A stretch of DNA of 64,000 bases from Omphiscola glabra (Eukaryota > Mollusca > Gastropoda > Lymnaeidae): the NCBI GenBank assembly GCA_964017045.1, contig OZ024795.1, positions 30,542,366-30,606,365 on the forward strand, read 5' to 3'. The notes under the pieces were generated by a model. It did no database searches, was not told the origin of the DNA, and saw only the letters and a list, made by a program, of their open reading frames with translations. Within the stretch, counting starts at the first letter, position 1. Every line of letters begins with the position of its first letter. The position numbers were made by a program, and so were the translations under genes. Below, piece by piece: positions 12,540 through 25,000 of the stretch.

Positions 12540-15500
12540 TCAATGTAATATTTTACCTCCCTGTGAACAGATTGTTTGTTTTGAAAGGTTACTACTCTCA
12601 TTCCAAGATCTCACAGAAATCTGAGCCGCATCATAAATTTTGTCATAAAGTCCATGTATATTGGATGCCAGCTTATCTAGAGCCACACGCTGTTTTTAAT
12701 AAAAGAAAGTTTAAAATTATTTTCCTTCTTAAGTATTTAAATAGCATGGATATCATATGTAAACCACTTATTTTTTTCAAAAAGGGTAATACTTTATACC
12801 TTTATAGTACAATTGTTGTACTGATGAAGGCTTGTGCCGAAACGTCTACTTATGTTAATCTAAAATTATTATTAAAAAGCTTAACATATATTGTTTTTTT
12901 GACACAGTTTGTTCTTGTCTAATTAATCTATTTTAAAGCTTTATCACAGTCCAACACTTTTATATGTAGTAGTACAGTATTTGCACCCCTATTGCCATGT
13001 ATTCTTTTTATTGAGAAAATATTTTTTTAAGAACTCTTACATGAACATCTTTAATGTCACTTCCTTTTCTCCTTACTCTCCAAGGCAGCTCCTTATATTC
13101 AGTGTTAATGTCTGCTGTAAAATTTGATTCATCATTTCATTTTTTAATGTTAATTTTTATTTATTGTTTTTGGTGGTTGGTTGGGGGGGGGGGGGGGGGG
13201 GGTAATGGTGTAATAATGTTGAATTATTTATCAAATGCATATAAATTGGCTCCAGATTAAACACAATTTATTTTCATCAAATTGAATCTTATCACACGCA
13301 CACACTAACACATTTCATATCAAAGTTACAATGAGGGGGAAAAAAATTATTTATCTCTAAAATATTCTTACTTTTCTGAATAAATGAGCCAGGAACAGCT
13401 AACCCAACCTGGTGATAACTCAATGGGTCAAATTCTGTAAAGGCCTTGGCAAACTCACTATAATGAAAACGATGATGCTCGGACTGCCAGTACTCAGTTG
13501 CTAAGTCTTTCTGCTTTGCTCCTTCTGAAATTTCAATATCAATAAAGATATTAATGTATTTTATAATTTTCTCATAAATGTGTTCAACTATAGGGTTACA
13601 TGGACAAAAGGTTTACAGCATCAGGGTGAATTACCTTATATTACTGCATATAATGCAAGAAAAATCTATAGCTAAAATGCTACTAAAAAATAGAGCGACA
13701 AAGCAAGCATTGTATCTGGGCATAAAGAAAGTAATGTAAGTAGCACCCCATGACAGGATATTAGCATAGTTCTGTTAATATGGCCACAGTTCATTTAAAT
13801 ATAATACTTTTTTGACATTTTTTTTATTTAAAAAAAAAAAATTCTTTTATTGATGCATTTTGCATTATTATTTTATAGAATAAGATTAACAAATTGCATT
13901 ATAATTTAATTTTAAGGCTTTTTACAAAAAAACAACAATTTTGGGGTTCACACTATACATTGTAATATAACGAAGTGTTATGCGCAAAATATTTCCCCAA
14001 TTTTCATGAAGTATGCTTAAAATGTTTCACCTAACACTCATGACTACAAAAATGCAGCCCTGTTTAAAATATTTGTTTTAAAAAATACTAACTGTTGATA
14101 TAAAACCAAACCAACCTGATTTGTTATTTAGCTGATCCATAACTGTTGCGTCCTGTCCTTCTACTTCTGTTAAATAAATTTGATCTCCGACATGTACTAT
14201 CTCTTCCTTATTCCAGTCTATAAATAAATCTTCCCTAGAGATTGTAGAGTCTGATCTACAACTGACATCATCTTGATCTGATTCATTATTTTCCTCATCA
14301 TCTTCTTTCAAGGAGTCCTTGATTTCTTTTTCTAAGACTGGTTGACTATCTTCAGCTTTCTTTATCTTTAGAGAACTCTCCTCTGTCATAAAGCTCTGAA
14401 TTTATATTACAGTAATTTATTGACATATCCGCTCTATTTTTGTTTTAAGGTCGTTAAATTGTAAAATTGATTTAATTTTAAAAATATTTTTTAGCTTTAT
14501 GTTAAAAACTGATATCCAGCATTCTAAAGAGCTAATATAATTTACTACAATATGTATTCATTAGGCTTAACATAAGGTAAATAATTAATCAGGTAATTGG
14601 GCCTCTTTTAAAATGAATAGTTTTAATACAGTATTATCAGAACTAAAATAATATTTTAAAAAATTAAGGATAAGCTGTTTTTTAAATAAAATCAAATTAA
14701 AATAAAAACTGCAACCTTTACATCTAGCTCCTGATCAAGGTCACCAGTCAAGTCATTTACTCCTTGATTACCAAGTGACTGGGATTCACCATCTTCCTTG
14801 ACATTAACATTACTATAGGGAAAACAATTATAAAAATAAACAAAACATGTAAATAAATATTTTCTATAAAATGAATTATTCGAATTAAAAATTACTTGTA
14901 TTTCAATATATTATATTTACAAAGAAAGCAACCATATATGTAAAATAAAAAACAAACCTTGTTTCTAATGAGCAAGAGGTAGACTTTTGGTTTGCTACAT
15001 CAGTGACTATCTTGTCAATTTCAAACTGATCAGCAGCAGCCGCTTCTATGGTGATTTCATTGTTCTTATAAACAAGAGAATACAAAACATGACTGATTAC
15101 CTTATAATAATAAACTGAAACAAACATAATCAGAGAGCAATAATTTTTAATTGAACTTCAATTATGCTTTAATATGTAATAATTTATTATTAAGATTTTA
15201 TAAAGAAAATTTTACATTTTGTATTTTCTTGCAACAAAGCTCCCCCATTTTATCCTCCAACCAAATGACTCTTTTTCTAGCTTCATTTATGCTACCATTA
15301 CTTTGCTGAAGTGCAGAAGTCAATTCAGATCTTGCATAAGCCAACTCAATGTTGATTTTGTCCATCACCTGATAGCATGAAAAACAGCTGTTAAAACAAC
15401 AACAAAAAATTTGGATTCACTTAAAAATAATCATTTGTTTTTCAGAATATAAGATCTTAGAAATATAATCAATACCAATGATTACTAATTTTTCAATAAC

Positions 15501-18500
15501 AATAAGACACAAACATTTAGAAAATCTCATGTTTCTGGAAAATATGGTACATTTTGTTAAAAGAAGCACATTTTTTTTTAAATACTCTACACTCTACAAA
15601 TATTATTAGTTTAATTTTGATTCAAAATTTGTTCAGACATTTGCTTTGATAAATTTCTATCTGATGAAAGGGATTAAAAGGAACCGGTTGTATTGTTAAT
15701 TATAATAATTTAGCAAGTCACTTTTAGTAAAGCACTTTGATTATGAAGACTATCTGGAACTTGATTTACAGCATAATTCTGTTTTTATTTCTTCTGAGAC
15801 ATAATTCAATTTTCACAGTGTGTATGATTTTGACCTCACTGATGACAGTAATGTTAATATTATCTATCATATATTTAACATTTCTATTCATCAAAAAATA
15901 TTACAAATTTGTTTTCAATCCTATGTGCCTTTGATGAATATATCTATAGCAAATACATTCAAGCCAGCACTGTAACAACAAAATTCATGAAGTAAGGCTA
16001 CTTATTTTAATGGGGTATATGAAAAGAGTACAGTTTATGAAATGCACCTAAGTTGATCAGCTGTTGGGACTGCCTGTAACATTCTTTTGCTTTGTGAAAT
16101 GTAATTTGAAAGCATAATTATCTTCATTTATTTAAATCTTTCATATTTCTTATTATTAAAAAAAAATCAAAAGGAATTTAAAATTTTAAAATGTGTCAAA
16201 GACTGAAATGCAAAATGTTTAGCATGCATTCTGATTCTTAAATTTGAAATTCTATATTCATACCTGAAAAGTGAGAATCATATTTTGTGACTCTTCTTTC
16301 AGATCTGCTACCTTCACACGAAGTTTTTGTATTAATGATGGCAAAGTTGCCCCTTCCAGCTCCTGGAGACCAGACTGCAGTTTAAGTTGCAGTTCTTGTA
16401 CATGCTGCACCTAAGAATTAGGGTGAAATTCACACAAACATGCTGAATTTCATCAACTTCAGCTTTGAAAGTCACAGTAAAATCAACTAAGTAAATTATC
16501 TTACTCCTCATATTAAAATAAACAAACCAAAATGAAAATTGAGATTCCCCGTACTTCATAAAAGCTTCAGGTACCTTATTCATGTTGAAAATAATGTCAG
16601 AACATGGAGCCATACAAACTTGACAAGTGTCAAAATGGTAATTACATGTATAACATGTCAAAGAAATGGATACGCTTGGATTCATCAATAAAAACAAGTT
16701 TAACAAGCTAGCAAAATTAAATTAGACTCAAAAGCCTGAAAAGCCAGGTTAAAGTATTAAAATGATATAATCCTACAATTTAAACTGAAATGATGATCCT
16801 TACATGTTTCTCCATGAGCATGTCAGAACGATGATACACTGAAGATTTAGTTTTGGATTTTGCATTCCTTGACGACATCCCCTGTCTCTGGGGCTGACTG
16901 CTTTTACCATGTGTTTGCTGCATCCTGTCAAATCTAGTGTTTTTACTGCTGTGAAAGAATAATTGATTACTAGCTCAATACACCCTTGAGTTATTGATAA
17001 TCATGAGTTGTAGGCCAAGCAACAATCAGATTATTTGTTTCAATCCCTTTGAAAACACTTCTTAGAAAGATTACAAAAGGTTCAAAACTCAGCTGCTAGG
17101 CTAGTTTTAAAGGCAAAAAAACGTGATCACGTCACACCACTACTTCATTCACTTCATTGGCTCCCTGTACAAGCACGGATTGATTATAAACTCCCTGTTC
17201 TGTGCCACCACTTTTTCTCGAATTCCTGCCCTTCATATCTAACCGAAATTCTCTCTGTCTATTCACCCCTTCGACAGCTTCGCTCCTCCGCAGACGATCG
17301 TATTCTTTCTGTCCCTAAGACTCGCACAAAAACATACGGTGAAAGATCTTTCTCTTACTGTGCCCCCAAACAATGGAATTCTCTTCCACTACACATCAGA
17401 AATATATCAACCATCACAGCCTTCAAAACTGCACTCAAAACACACCTCTTTAAACTTTACTATCCTGACTGATTCCCCCTCTGAAAGTTAAACGATGCTG
17501 CTGAGTGCCGTCCATGGCTTCACATGTAAATTGTTATGGAATGGTTGGTTTTTAATTTATATTTTTTAAGTTCATTTTAATTTGCATGTACAGCGTGGTG
17601 AGCCCAGCCCTAGGCTGGGGTACCACGCTATAGAAAACTACCCATAATAATAATAATTCAACCACCACCCAAATAAATTAGATATACATAACCAGACAAC
17701 TGACTTGATTAGATTTTAAAGAGATTTCCGGGTGCATATATGTTGCCATCCTCTACCTGTAAATTTCCATATCTTTTTGTAGAAGGAAGTTTAAGAACTC
17801 TTCTGCCTGTAGATTACTTTTGAGATGAACCCACATGTACACCTGCAAGAATCGGAATTGGGCTTTAGTCCATAGTTGGGTATACTTCAGAAAGGCTTTG
17901 ACCTCATCTGCATTCTGAGGTAGAATCTGCCTGAAGTAATTGGCCAGTAGTAAATTCATCCTAACCATAAGGAATTTACTTCTATGTCCTGAAGAGTTCT
18001 GTCCAGTGCCTCTATTCCCTGATTGTAAGCCATGTTGCACTCATCCCAAACAAACAACATGTACTCTTTAACTACCTGAGCTGTATAACACTGCTTCAAA
18101 ATGTTGCTTGAAAGAGTCTCAAAGGGATTTAAGTTGAGAGACCATTTGAAGGTAGAGTGAGCTGTCTTTCCACTGTTTAACAAAGTTGATGCTGTACATC
18201 AGTAAGCTTCTGATAGCATGAATTGTTCTTTTCTTACGCAATCAAGCAACAGATTAATCAAAAACGTTTTCCCTGTGCCATCTGGAGCATCAGGAAAGAA
18301 AAGCTGTCAAGGATATTAATTACACTATTAACCATTTTATGATTGACTTGACTCTGTTCAGCGTGAATTTTTTAAATGCTTTGAAGAACTGATTCAAAAA
18401 GCTTAACTATGCAGTGGCATAGAAAGATTTTTGTCCCATTGCAGAGTTTTTACGAGGAAGGGGGCGGTACCAACCCTAGTTCTGCCACTCTAACTATGTC

Positions 18501-19603
18501 ATAAGAAATTTGTCTCAGGTATTCGCAATTAACATTGACTAAGTTCAGATCTTACATATTCGGCGAAGGAAAACAAAATGCTTAATTTTTTAGTTAGACA
18601 CTGAAAATACTATTTTTCTTGGAGCACTAAACAGGCAAAACGTCATCAACAAAAAATATATCCAAAAAAAAGTTTGTCAGTTAATCTTGACACCAAAAAC
18701 TGATTATTAAACAAAATAAACATTCAAAAACACACAACACCAATCAATAATAGTAGCCATGTTTTGGCCTTGGGTCATGTTAGTGTAATTCTAAAATTAA
18801 AGAGGAATCACCAAGCAAAATTTCAACTTCACAGGGCTAATTATTCTTGAGATCTCATGATCAGTGAGTGAGCAAGTATGTGAATGAGTCAGTGAGTGAG
18901 TGGTATTTGGCTTTTATATAAAAAGATACAGAGATATTAAGAATTTTTATTTTTACTATTTAAAGAAATAATGATGTCTATTTCACCACAATAATCAAAC
19001 TTAATTGAAAGATAGAAGTCTCTACATCAGTTGGAGATATTTAACATTAGATACATGATTTTAAGAACTAAAATGTAAATATTCTTGTTTGGTGTGCATC
19101 ATTGATAAAAATAAACAAATGATTTTATATATGTTTTGGCCTTTGGTCATTTTAGGCCACTTAAAATCTGAATTTTATTTTTAAAAACTTGTCACTGCCC
19201 CCCTAGAGTAAAATAGGACTCAGCATGCAAAATTTCAACTTCATTTGGGTTTTTTTTTATTGAGATCTCACAGTCAGTCAGTCAGTAAGTGGGTGGTATT
19301 TGGCTTTATATATATTATAGATAGGTGACTAAAACCATTTGAAATGTATAATCATTTAAATACAAATTCAACTGGGAAGCAAATTTAATTATCTAATTTT
19401 TTTAAAAAACAATATGTTGATTTCAAGAACATTGACATTCTGCAAAAACATTAACATTGGAATGCTTGTTAAAGCTATTACAAAAAAAATCAATGCAAAG
19501 AGAGTCATACATTACAGTATTTACAGTTAAATAAGATTGAAGTGATGTAAACTGTCACTAAAAAGTATAATTACTAAGCTGTATATTGTACTTACTCTTT
19601 CAT
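12540..19603 (-). CDS. Unrecognised coiled-coil protein (10 coding exons, 437 aa)
   Basis: Coding exons, 5' to 3': 19596-19603, 16804-16948, 16264-16410, 15216-15368, 14958-15064, 14716-14812, 14116-14395, 13372-13524, 13041-13114 and 12540-12689. Phases agree and the sum is 1,314 nt. The start ATG at 19603 is chosen because an in-frame TAG lies two codons upstream and its 8 coding bases complete the codon at 16948. A shorter product could start at the ATG at 16923. Residues 1-50 are Ser/Lys/Arg/Gln-rich. Residues 52-150 form heptad-like helices (HVQELQLKLQSGLQELEG, INEARKRVIWLEDKMGELC), probably a coiled coil. Residues 185-310 are acidic and low-complexity (KEDDEENNESDQDD). The C-terminal 125 residues have an aromatic block (EYWQSEHHRFHYSEFAKAF). 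I recognise no family. The CR1/L2-like and Helitron relics lie in its first coding intron. The 5' end of the first exon is unresolved. Confidence 0.65.
12818..12849 (+). ncRNA. Hammerhead-ribozyme-like motif of Penelope type
   Basis: The core is CTGATGA (12821-12827), a short helix GGC-TTGT-GCC (12829-12838), GAAA (12839-12842), C, then GTC (12844-12846). The flanks GTA (12818-12820) and TAC (12847-12849) can pair as stem I. Stem III is essentially absent, as described for the minimal type I hammerheads of Penelope-like retroelements. It lies in the last intron of the coiled-coil gene, antisense to it. Activity cannot be judged from sequence alone. Confidence 0.55.
13183..13202 (+). repeat. 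Poly-G tract (20 G)
   Basis: An uninterrupted run of 20 G lies in an intron of the coiled-coil gene. Similar G or C runs recur at about 29829, 33042, 35285, 41927 and 46038. Length may vary between individuals or be affected by sequencing. Confidence 0.9.
17040..17662 (+). mobile_element. CR1/L2-type LINE 3' end
   Basis: An open frame from about 17055 to the TGA near 17472 reads as the C-terminal reverse-transcriptase tail common to CR1/L2-like LINEs: LQKVQNSAARLVLKAKKRD, HSLHWLPVQARIDYKL, then APKQWNSLPLHIRNI and FKTALKTHLF. A 3' region with the hairpin-like GCCCTAGGCTGGGGTACCACG follows, then an AATAATAATAATAAT tail ending near 17660. It is 5'-truncated but otherwise little damaged, so probably a fairly young insertion in the first coding intron of the coiled-coil gene. 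Confidence 0.85.
17753..18312 (-). mobile_element. Helitron-type PIF1 helicase relic
   Basis: On the minus strand, a Walker A box (DGTGKTFLINLLLDCVRK, near 18290-18230) is followed by GKTAHSTFKWSLNLNPFET and a Walker B-like region (FVWDECNMAYNQGIEALDRT), then an FRQILPQ segment and VHLKSN. These are the ordered helicase motifs of Helitron Rep/helicase proteins. At least one stop and one frame change break it. No Rep domain or CTRR end was found. Confidence 0.8.
18745..19325 (+). repeat. Dispersed repeat R4, two diverged tandem copies
   Basis: Copies at 18745-18930 and 19130-19325 share ATGTTTTGGCCTT(T)GGTCAT, CAAAATTTCAACTTCA, TTGAGATCTCA, a run of CAGT/GAGT repeats, and GTGGTATTTGGCTTT. A third diverged stretch with a similar CCAAGTTTCAGCTTGAT plus CAGCCAGCCACCCAGTCA layout is at 3085-3185. 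No coding potential. A SINE-like or satellite origin is possible. Confidence 0.6.
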
Positions 19604-20239
19604 CCCATTCTAGCCATACTGAAAGGTGTCCTCAAACAGTCAAACCTAGTCCCCATTGCAGGTTGCTTTGATGTTTGACTTGATGAGAAAAGTCAAAGCA
19701 CACACCACTCACCTGTAAAATAGTATTTTAATGTAGTAAATTACATGCCATTTACTAGTGATCCTCTATTAGCATTTTTTGTCAAATCTATTTTCTCCCC
19801 TTCATATGCAGCTATTAATTATTAAAGCACATGATTGGTAATAATAAAAAATGCAAGCATATTGCAAGTAATTATTTTGTACTATTTCAATTTGATGTTA
19901 ATTTTTTTATAAATAAAGAATTTGAAATTAATTAACTGGTGGTTGTTAAAATTTAAGAAAAAATAAAGATTAAAACTTAAACAACCGAAGAAATCTCAGA
20001 CAAAACAATAAATGCTGCCTTAATAAATGACAAAGGATAGTTGTCTTTGTCTGAACTTTTTTGATGTAGACTATTACAAAATGACAAATACTGAGAGATT
20101 TTGAGAACTTTTTTTTTTTTTGCCACTCCAAGCTCCAGAAAAATTAAAAAGGATGGAGGGGTTGTTGAGGGTACAAAATATTTAAAGAAATGTGTTTAAT
20201 ATTGTCACTAACTCATCTTATTACTTAGGCAATAGACAT

Positions 20240-20415
20240 GCTTGTACCAGCAACATAGCTGTGGAAGAGTGGGGCAACATAGCTGGTAGAAGAGTGGAGC
20301 AACATATTAGTAGAAAAAGTGGGGAAATTTAGCTGTACAAGAGTGGGGCAACAGAGCTGATAGAGGAATGGGATAACAAAGCTGTAAAAGAGGGGCAAAA
20401 TAACTGGTTGTTAGA
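20240..20415 (+). repeat. Imperfect minisatellite, about 29-31 bp period
   Basis: Five to six degenerate units built on AGCTGTAGAAGAGTGGGGCA (for example GGAAGAGTGGGGCAACATAG and TACAAGAGTGGGGCAACAG). Units differ by substitutions and small gaps. The flanks carry CCACTCCAAGCTCCAG and CAACTCCAGCTCCAGG, which may be the ends of a host element. Confidence 0.6.
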
Positions 20416-20989
20416 ATAGGGCATCAATTTAAAGAAATTAATTACTTTTTTAATTTAAAATTGAAAGTTCAAATTATTGTTAAAGTTTAATTGACTTTTA
20501 CCAATTTTAGAGCAGTCAGTCAAAAAAAATATTTTTTATCAACTCCAGCTCCAGGGGAAAAAGACCCTGCTCTAGAGCTCCACCCTAAAACTAAATTAAA
20601 TCCCTGCTAATATTAACATTAACACATAGACTTAGACATAAGTTTACATAGTTAACATACTTACATATTGTAATTATAACCTATTAATATTAACCAAGGG
20701 CATGGGTATTTGTATTATTATTAGTATTAATTTGTAATGGCTATACTTAACTATACTGTACTATGAAAGAAAAACTGTAAATGAATTAAATAAATATAAA
20801 TAAATAATAATAAATTTTATTTCTATAAATACTATAGCTATTTCATCTCCAGTCTCCAGCTAAGTGACTAAGTGCATATGCCTATCTGCTATCTCCTGAT
20901 GTTTTAATACTTAGTTTTCTTGTATTATATTGTTGCGGAGCCGAATGTTTATAATTTATAAAGAAAGAAGGCATTTACTTTTTACTTTT

Positions 20990-21030
20990 CTGAACTGATT
21001 TTTTAAATTTTTCAGTTCAGGCGAAACGTC
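20990..21030 (+). other. Hairpin followed by GAAACGTC (Penelope-like end, weak)
   Basis: A perfect 9-bp stem (CTGAACTGA at 20990-20998 with TCAGTTCAG at 21012-21020) is followed by GC and GAAACGTC (21023-21030), as after stem II of the Penelope-type hammerhead. The CTGATGA half is missing before the hairpin, so only one half of the core is present. Confidence 0.3.
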
Positions 21031-21456
21031 GGTAGGGAAGGCATGTATTTAATTATTCAGGCTAAATTATCATATAATATATGCCTATATAGTGTAGGCC
21101 AATCTCGGTCAAAATAACTCTTTCAGTATTTGAGAGACCAAGTTTTATTTGAAACTCTTAATTTGTATGAGGTTATGAGGTTTCCTAAACCATAGCAACA
21201 CGTTTCATTTTGTCTCAATTCTATTGTTTACATTGTCAACCATTATAAATTATTTGGCGTAAATAAAAAATACTGATTTAAAAACATACGAAAATTTTGT
21301 ATTATAAAAATAAATAATAAAATTCACTTAGCATGTAAAAAAAATTATAAAGCATGTGGATAGTTAATAATTGTTTTAATAACATAAGTCCATATTTCCA
21401 TACATTTATTTACCATTCATGCAGCATTAAATCAACATTTTGCATTATATTTTTAA

Positions 21457-21525
21457 CCGGAAGATTCCCTATATCCCGGAAGTTAAGTATGTGGTCTCCC
21501 TTTTTCCCTTCGTCGCCATCATCAG
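21457..21525 (+). promoter_or_regulatory. RPS15A promoter and non-coding first exon
   Basis: Two ETS/GABP-like sites (ACCGGAAG at 21456-21463 and CCGGAAGT at 21476-21483) lie just upstream of a pyrimidine tract, CTCCCTTTTTCCCTTCG (from 21496). That tract is the expected terminal-oligopyrimidine start of ribosomal-protein mRNAs. The leader exon ends at a GT splice site after 21525 (ATCAG then GTATAG). The next exon opens at 22023, nine bases before the start codon. Confidence 0.75.
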
Positions 21526-22031
21526 GTATAGCTGTTTATTTTTACGTACAAACTATCTCAGTACATCGTTGTAAATATAATACATATTGTTTCGGCTGTA
21601 TAATAAAATCAAAATAAATTAAATAGATTTTTGGCCTTATTGCCTTATTGTATTCAGTTTTTCTGTTATATATTATATTTAACTTGAAAAATATTGCAAA
21701 TACTTTCTTTGCAGTTTCTCTCTATTTTCTTATAAATTAGCTTATTTATCTTAAAAGTTTCCACCCTTTGTTGAGTATGTCTAACTCCCTCATCATATAA
21801 TTATTAAGATACCTCAATGAATAACATATAGCCTCAAACTACATAAAAAATGTAAACAGTAGCAAACATTTCTTAAATTGAAGACAGCCAGATTACAGAT
21901 TGGGCTAACTTACCCATAATTTAAAAGTTAGTTACACCTAAATTAATTTCATTAGGCTACTATGATTTTTCCGTATTCTAATTAACCAAACATGAAATTT
22001 AATTTTTAACTTCAATATTTAGATTGCCAAG

Positions 22032-25000
22032 ATGGTGCGTATGAATGTATTGGCAGATGCCCTCAATTCAATTTCTAAAGCTGAAAAGCGTGGAAAACGA
22101 CAGGTGTTGCTGAGACCAGCATCCAAAGTCATAGTAAAGTTTCTAGGTGTAATGATGAAACATGGTAAGAAATACTTCCAAATTACAAAAAATGGTTCAT
22201 ATAGGCTTAGCTTAATGTAGCCAGCCAGTTTATGCTTTTTAGCACACTGAATGAAACAATGGTCATGTTACATTGTCTGCTGGGTAGACATTTACTAATA
22301 ATAGATATCAAACACTAAATGCCTGGGCCTACTTTCTTCAGACCTTGGCTAATGTGTAGATATAGGGTCATGGCGTCATTTGCACGACAGGTTAGGGTGA
22401 GGGATAGATTTAGCCATGGTAAAAAACGCGGTCCTATCTCTTCACATTTACCCAGACCTCTTAAACTGATTAACTGCTGTAAGCCACTGGTAACACCAAA
22501 TCATTTTTATATCATGGGCATGAGCTGCTGTGAGCGTCACATTCATTAACATTCTTTTATCATATTTTGAGGGTAGTTAGCAGTGTTTTCATGGCGACTA
22601 GCAAAAAGTGTACCCTAAACAATCGTACGGTAATAACTATGTTGAAATCAATTTTTGGCTAATAATTAAGATAGATGGTACCTCATTTCATTAGGTTAAT
22701 AATTAAGATAGATGGTACCTCATTTCATTAGGTTAAGTTTAGGGATAGATTTAGGGTTCAGGTTAGGTTTAGGGATACATTTAGGAAATTTTTTCATTAT
22801 TTTTTTTCGTTTTATTCTTAATTTTACCGGTCACGGCAATCAAGTTGGCAGCCATGGTAAAAAAAACGCGGTGCGATCTATTCGAATATAACCAATGTTT
22901 GTTTGATTGCTGATAGTCACTTTGTCTAAACCTTTTCGATATTTATTGTACACGTAGATGTGATTGCATAAATTATTAAAAGAGTAAATAATTAAATGTT
23001 TTTGGAGATTGATGGTAAGTTGACACATTTTTAAATCCATTTTCCTGTAATTATAATGTTACTGTGTCTAAAGTTTGTTTTTAAATTTATCTTAAAGAAA
23101 ATTCATTTATATACAAAATGATTACTTATAAGAAATATATTTATAAATAAATCTACCACTGAATTTGTACACAAAACTGCTTGGGAGATGTAACCTACAT
23201 TTGATTCAACCACACGATTTTTCAATGCAGCATCAGTGGCTAATTATTTAACATTGTACTCTTAGAATAGCACGAAATTATCTCAGAATTAAATTACTTT
23301 AGTTTGTTTCTTGCTTGCTGGCGCTATTATTATTAATTCAATATAACAAAATAGAAAAAATCAAATAGTTGGCCTGATTGAATTGAATGATATGTTCACT
23401 AAATTATACGATTAAAGTATTTCTTGAGCGAGTTGTAGCTGGAAGTTTTTAGTTGCAGGTCTTTTGCGCTTTAAGTTTCACCCAAGGCAAGCAACTTCAT
23501 GGTATCCCTTTAAGATCCAGCCCCCAATTACCAATATGAAAACCTTTGATTTTTATTGTGTTAATGCTTCAATTAACAAATGAAATTTTCGCCTTATCAA
23601 TCCAATGTCATGACCATTAGTTGACAGGAGTAATCTGCTTTACAGTAAAAGTTTTAATACTGTGCTGCTGTGTGAGACTTGCAATGCACGAATGATTGCA
23701 CCTTCGAAGACAGAAACTTGCACAAATTTGTCAGAGTTACAGTCTTCTTTTGTATCTTTTACTCACTACAACAAATAGTGCAATGTTTCAATAATATGAT
23801 TAAAATTATATCCATAGTGTGGCCGGCATTAAAAGCAAATGCTGATAAAGACAATTTGTAAATGTCAAATATTTTTGTTTTTATTTTATTTTTTAATATT
23901 ACGTGGCAGTGAATGGACAGAGAAAAATATTGGGATCAGCTTTAATATTATTTATGCACTTGTAGGGGAGGTAGGGGTTGTTGAGATGTGGCATACGGGG
24001 CACGTGGATAGTTGGGATTGTCAAAGGATATAAAAATACCATTGAAACATTTTGTAATGTTGGTGAAGATTGTGTGTCACAATGAACTAGCTAGATGCTA
24101 CAATAATAATATTTAGCATACTCGCCCTAGCGACAACTTTATTCAACCATCTGTCGTTGTCTTCAACCATGCTTGCGACTTTAGTTTTGTGACATGTTTA
24201 GGCCTATTTCGTTTGAGTGACCAATGGCGGTTTTAAAAAGTTGAGAGAACTAGGGATGATAGAATGCATTTTAAACTGTTTTGCACTGGAAAAATATTTT
24301 GTACAATCTGTTTTTAGAAATTGAGAAGCAGCTCTATCCCTTGTACAGTTCAATAATAAATTTATAAGATTGTTCAGTGTTTGTGCTTACGTACTGTGAG
24401 TTTAAGATAAGTTTCATTTTAAGGGGGGACAGGTAGTCAAAATGCTAAAATCTAAAATACATGACTAAGTCAGAATATTTTTTGCTAATCATATTGGAAA
24501 AGTAATAAAAATGCTTAAAAAAAATAAATGGGACTAATTAAATATTTTTTTTTATGCTTTTGATGAGAAAATAGGGGTAAAATTTGGCAATTTTATATAC
24601 TTATAGGAAACAATGTATCTCGATATCAACCTATATGAATTCAATGAAACTTGGCATAATTATTTTAAATAGGACATTGCACAATGTCACAGAAGGATAT
24701 TAGCATAACTTTAAAAACAAATTTTTTATGAATTTTTAAAAATTATGTCGAAAAATAATCACTCGTTTGTGTAAATTGTTTTATGCAAAATCAAAATAAT
24801 TTTTTTGTCTCTTCTAATAGAATAAAAACCCTCTGTGACATTGTAGATAATCATGTTAGGAACATGTGGTGCAAATTTCTGTATAATCTGATTGGCCGTT
24901 TTTGAGATACACTGCTTCCAATAACCCAACACTCGTAAAATTGACACAACTGAGAAAATGCAAAAAGAAGTTTTATTATTGAAATAATTTATTTTTCAAA

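Larger units (their letters stand above)
19716..21450. other. Intergenic DNA between the coiled-coil gene and RPS15A
   Basis: This is the space between two divergent genes. It holds the imperfect minisatellite at 20240-20415 and a Penelope-like GAAACGTC hairpin at 20990-21030. I see no other gene, tRNA or ordered element. Confidence 0.6.

Noticed and set aside
12521..12922. 133-codon open frame on the plus strand
   Set aside because: It is antisense to the last coding exon of the coiled-coil gene and runs through the hammerhead-like motif; a chance frame.
22319..22549. Short open frame in RPS15A intron 2
   Set aside because: It overlaps a repeat R3 fragment, has no splice partners and no domain.
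22735..22800. Telomeric repeat array
   Set aside because: The TTAGGG-like words are irregular, interspersed with other bases and shared with a dispersed repeat at 36.3 and 39.1 kb.
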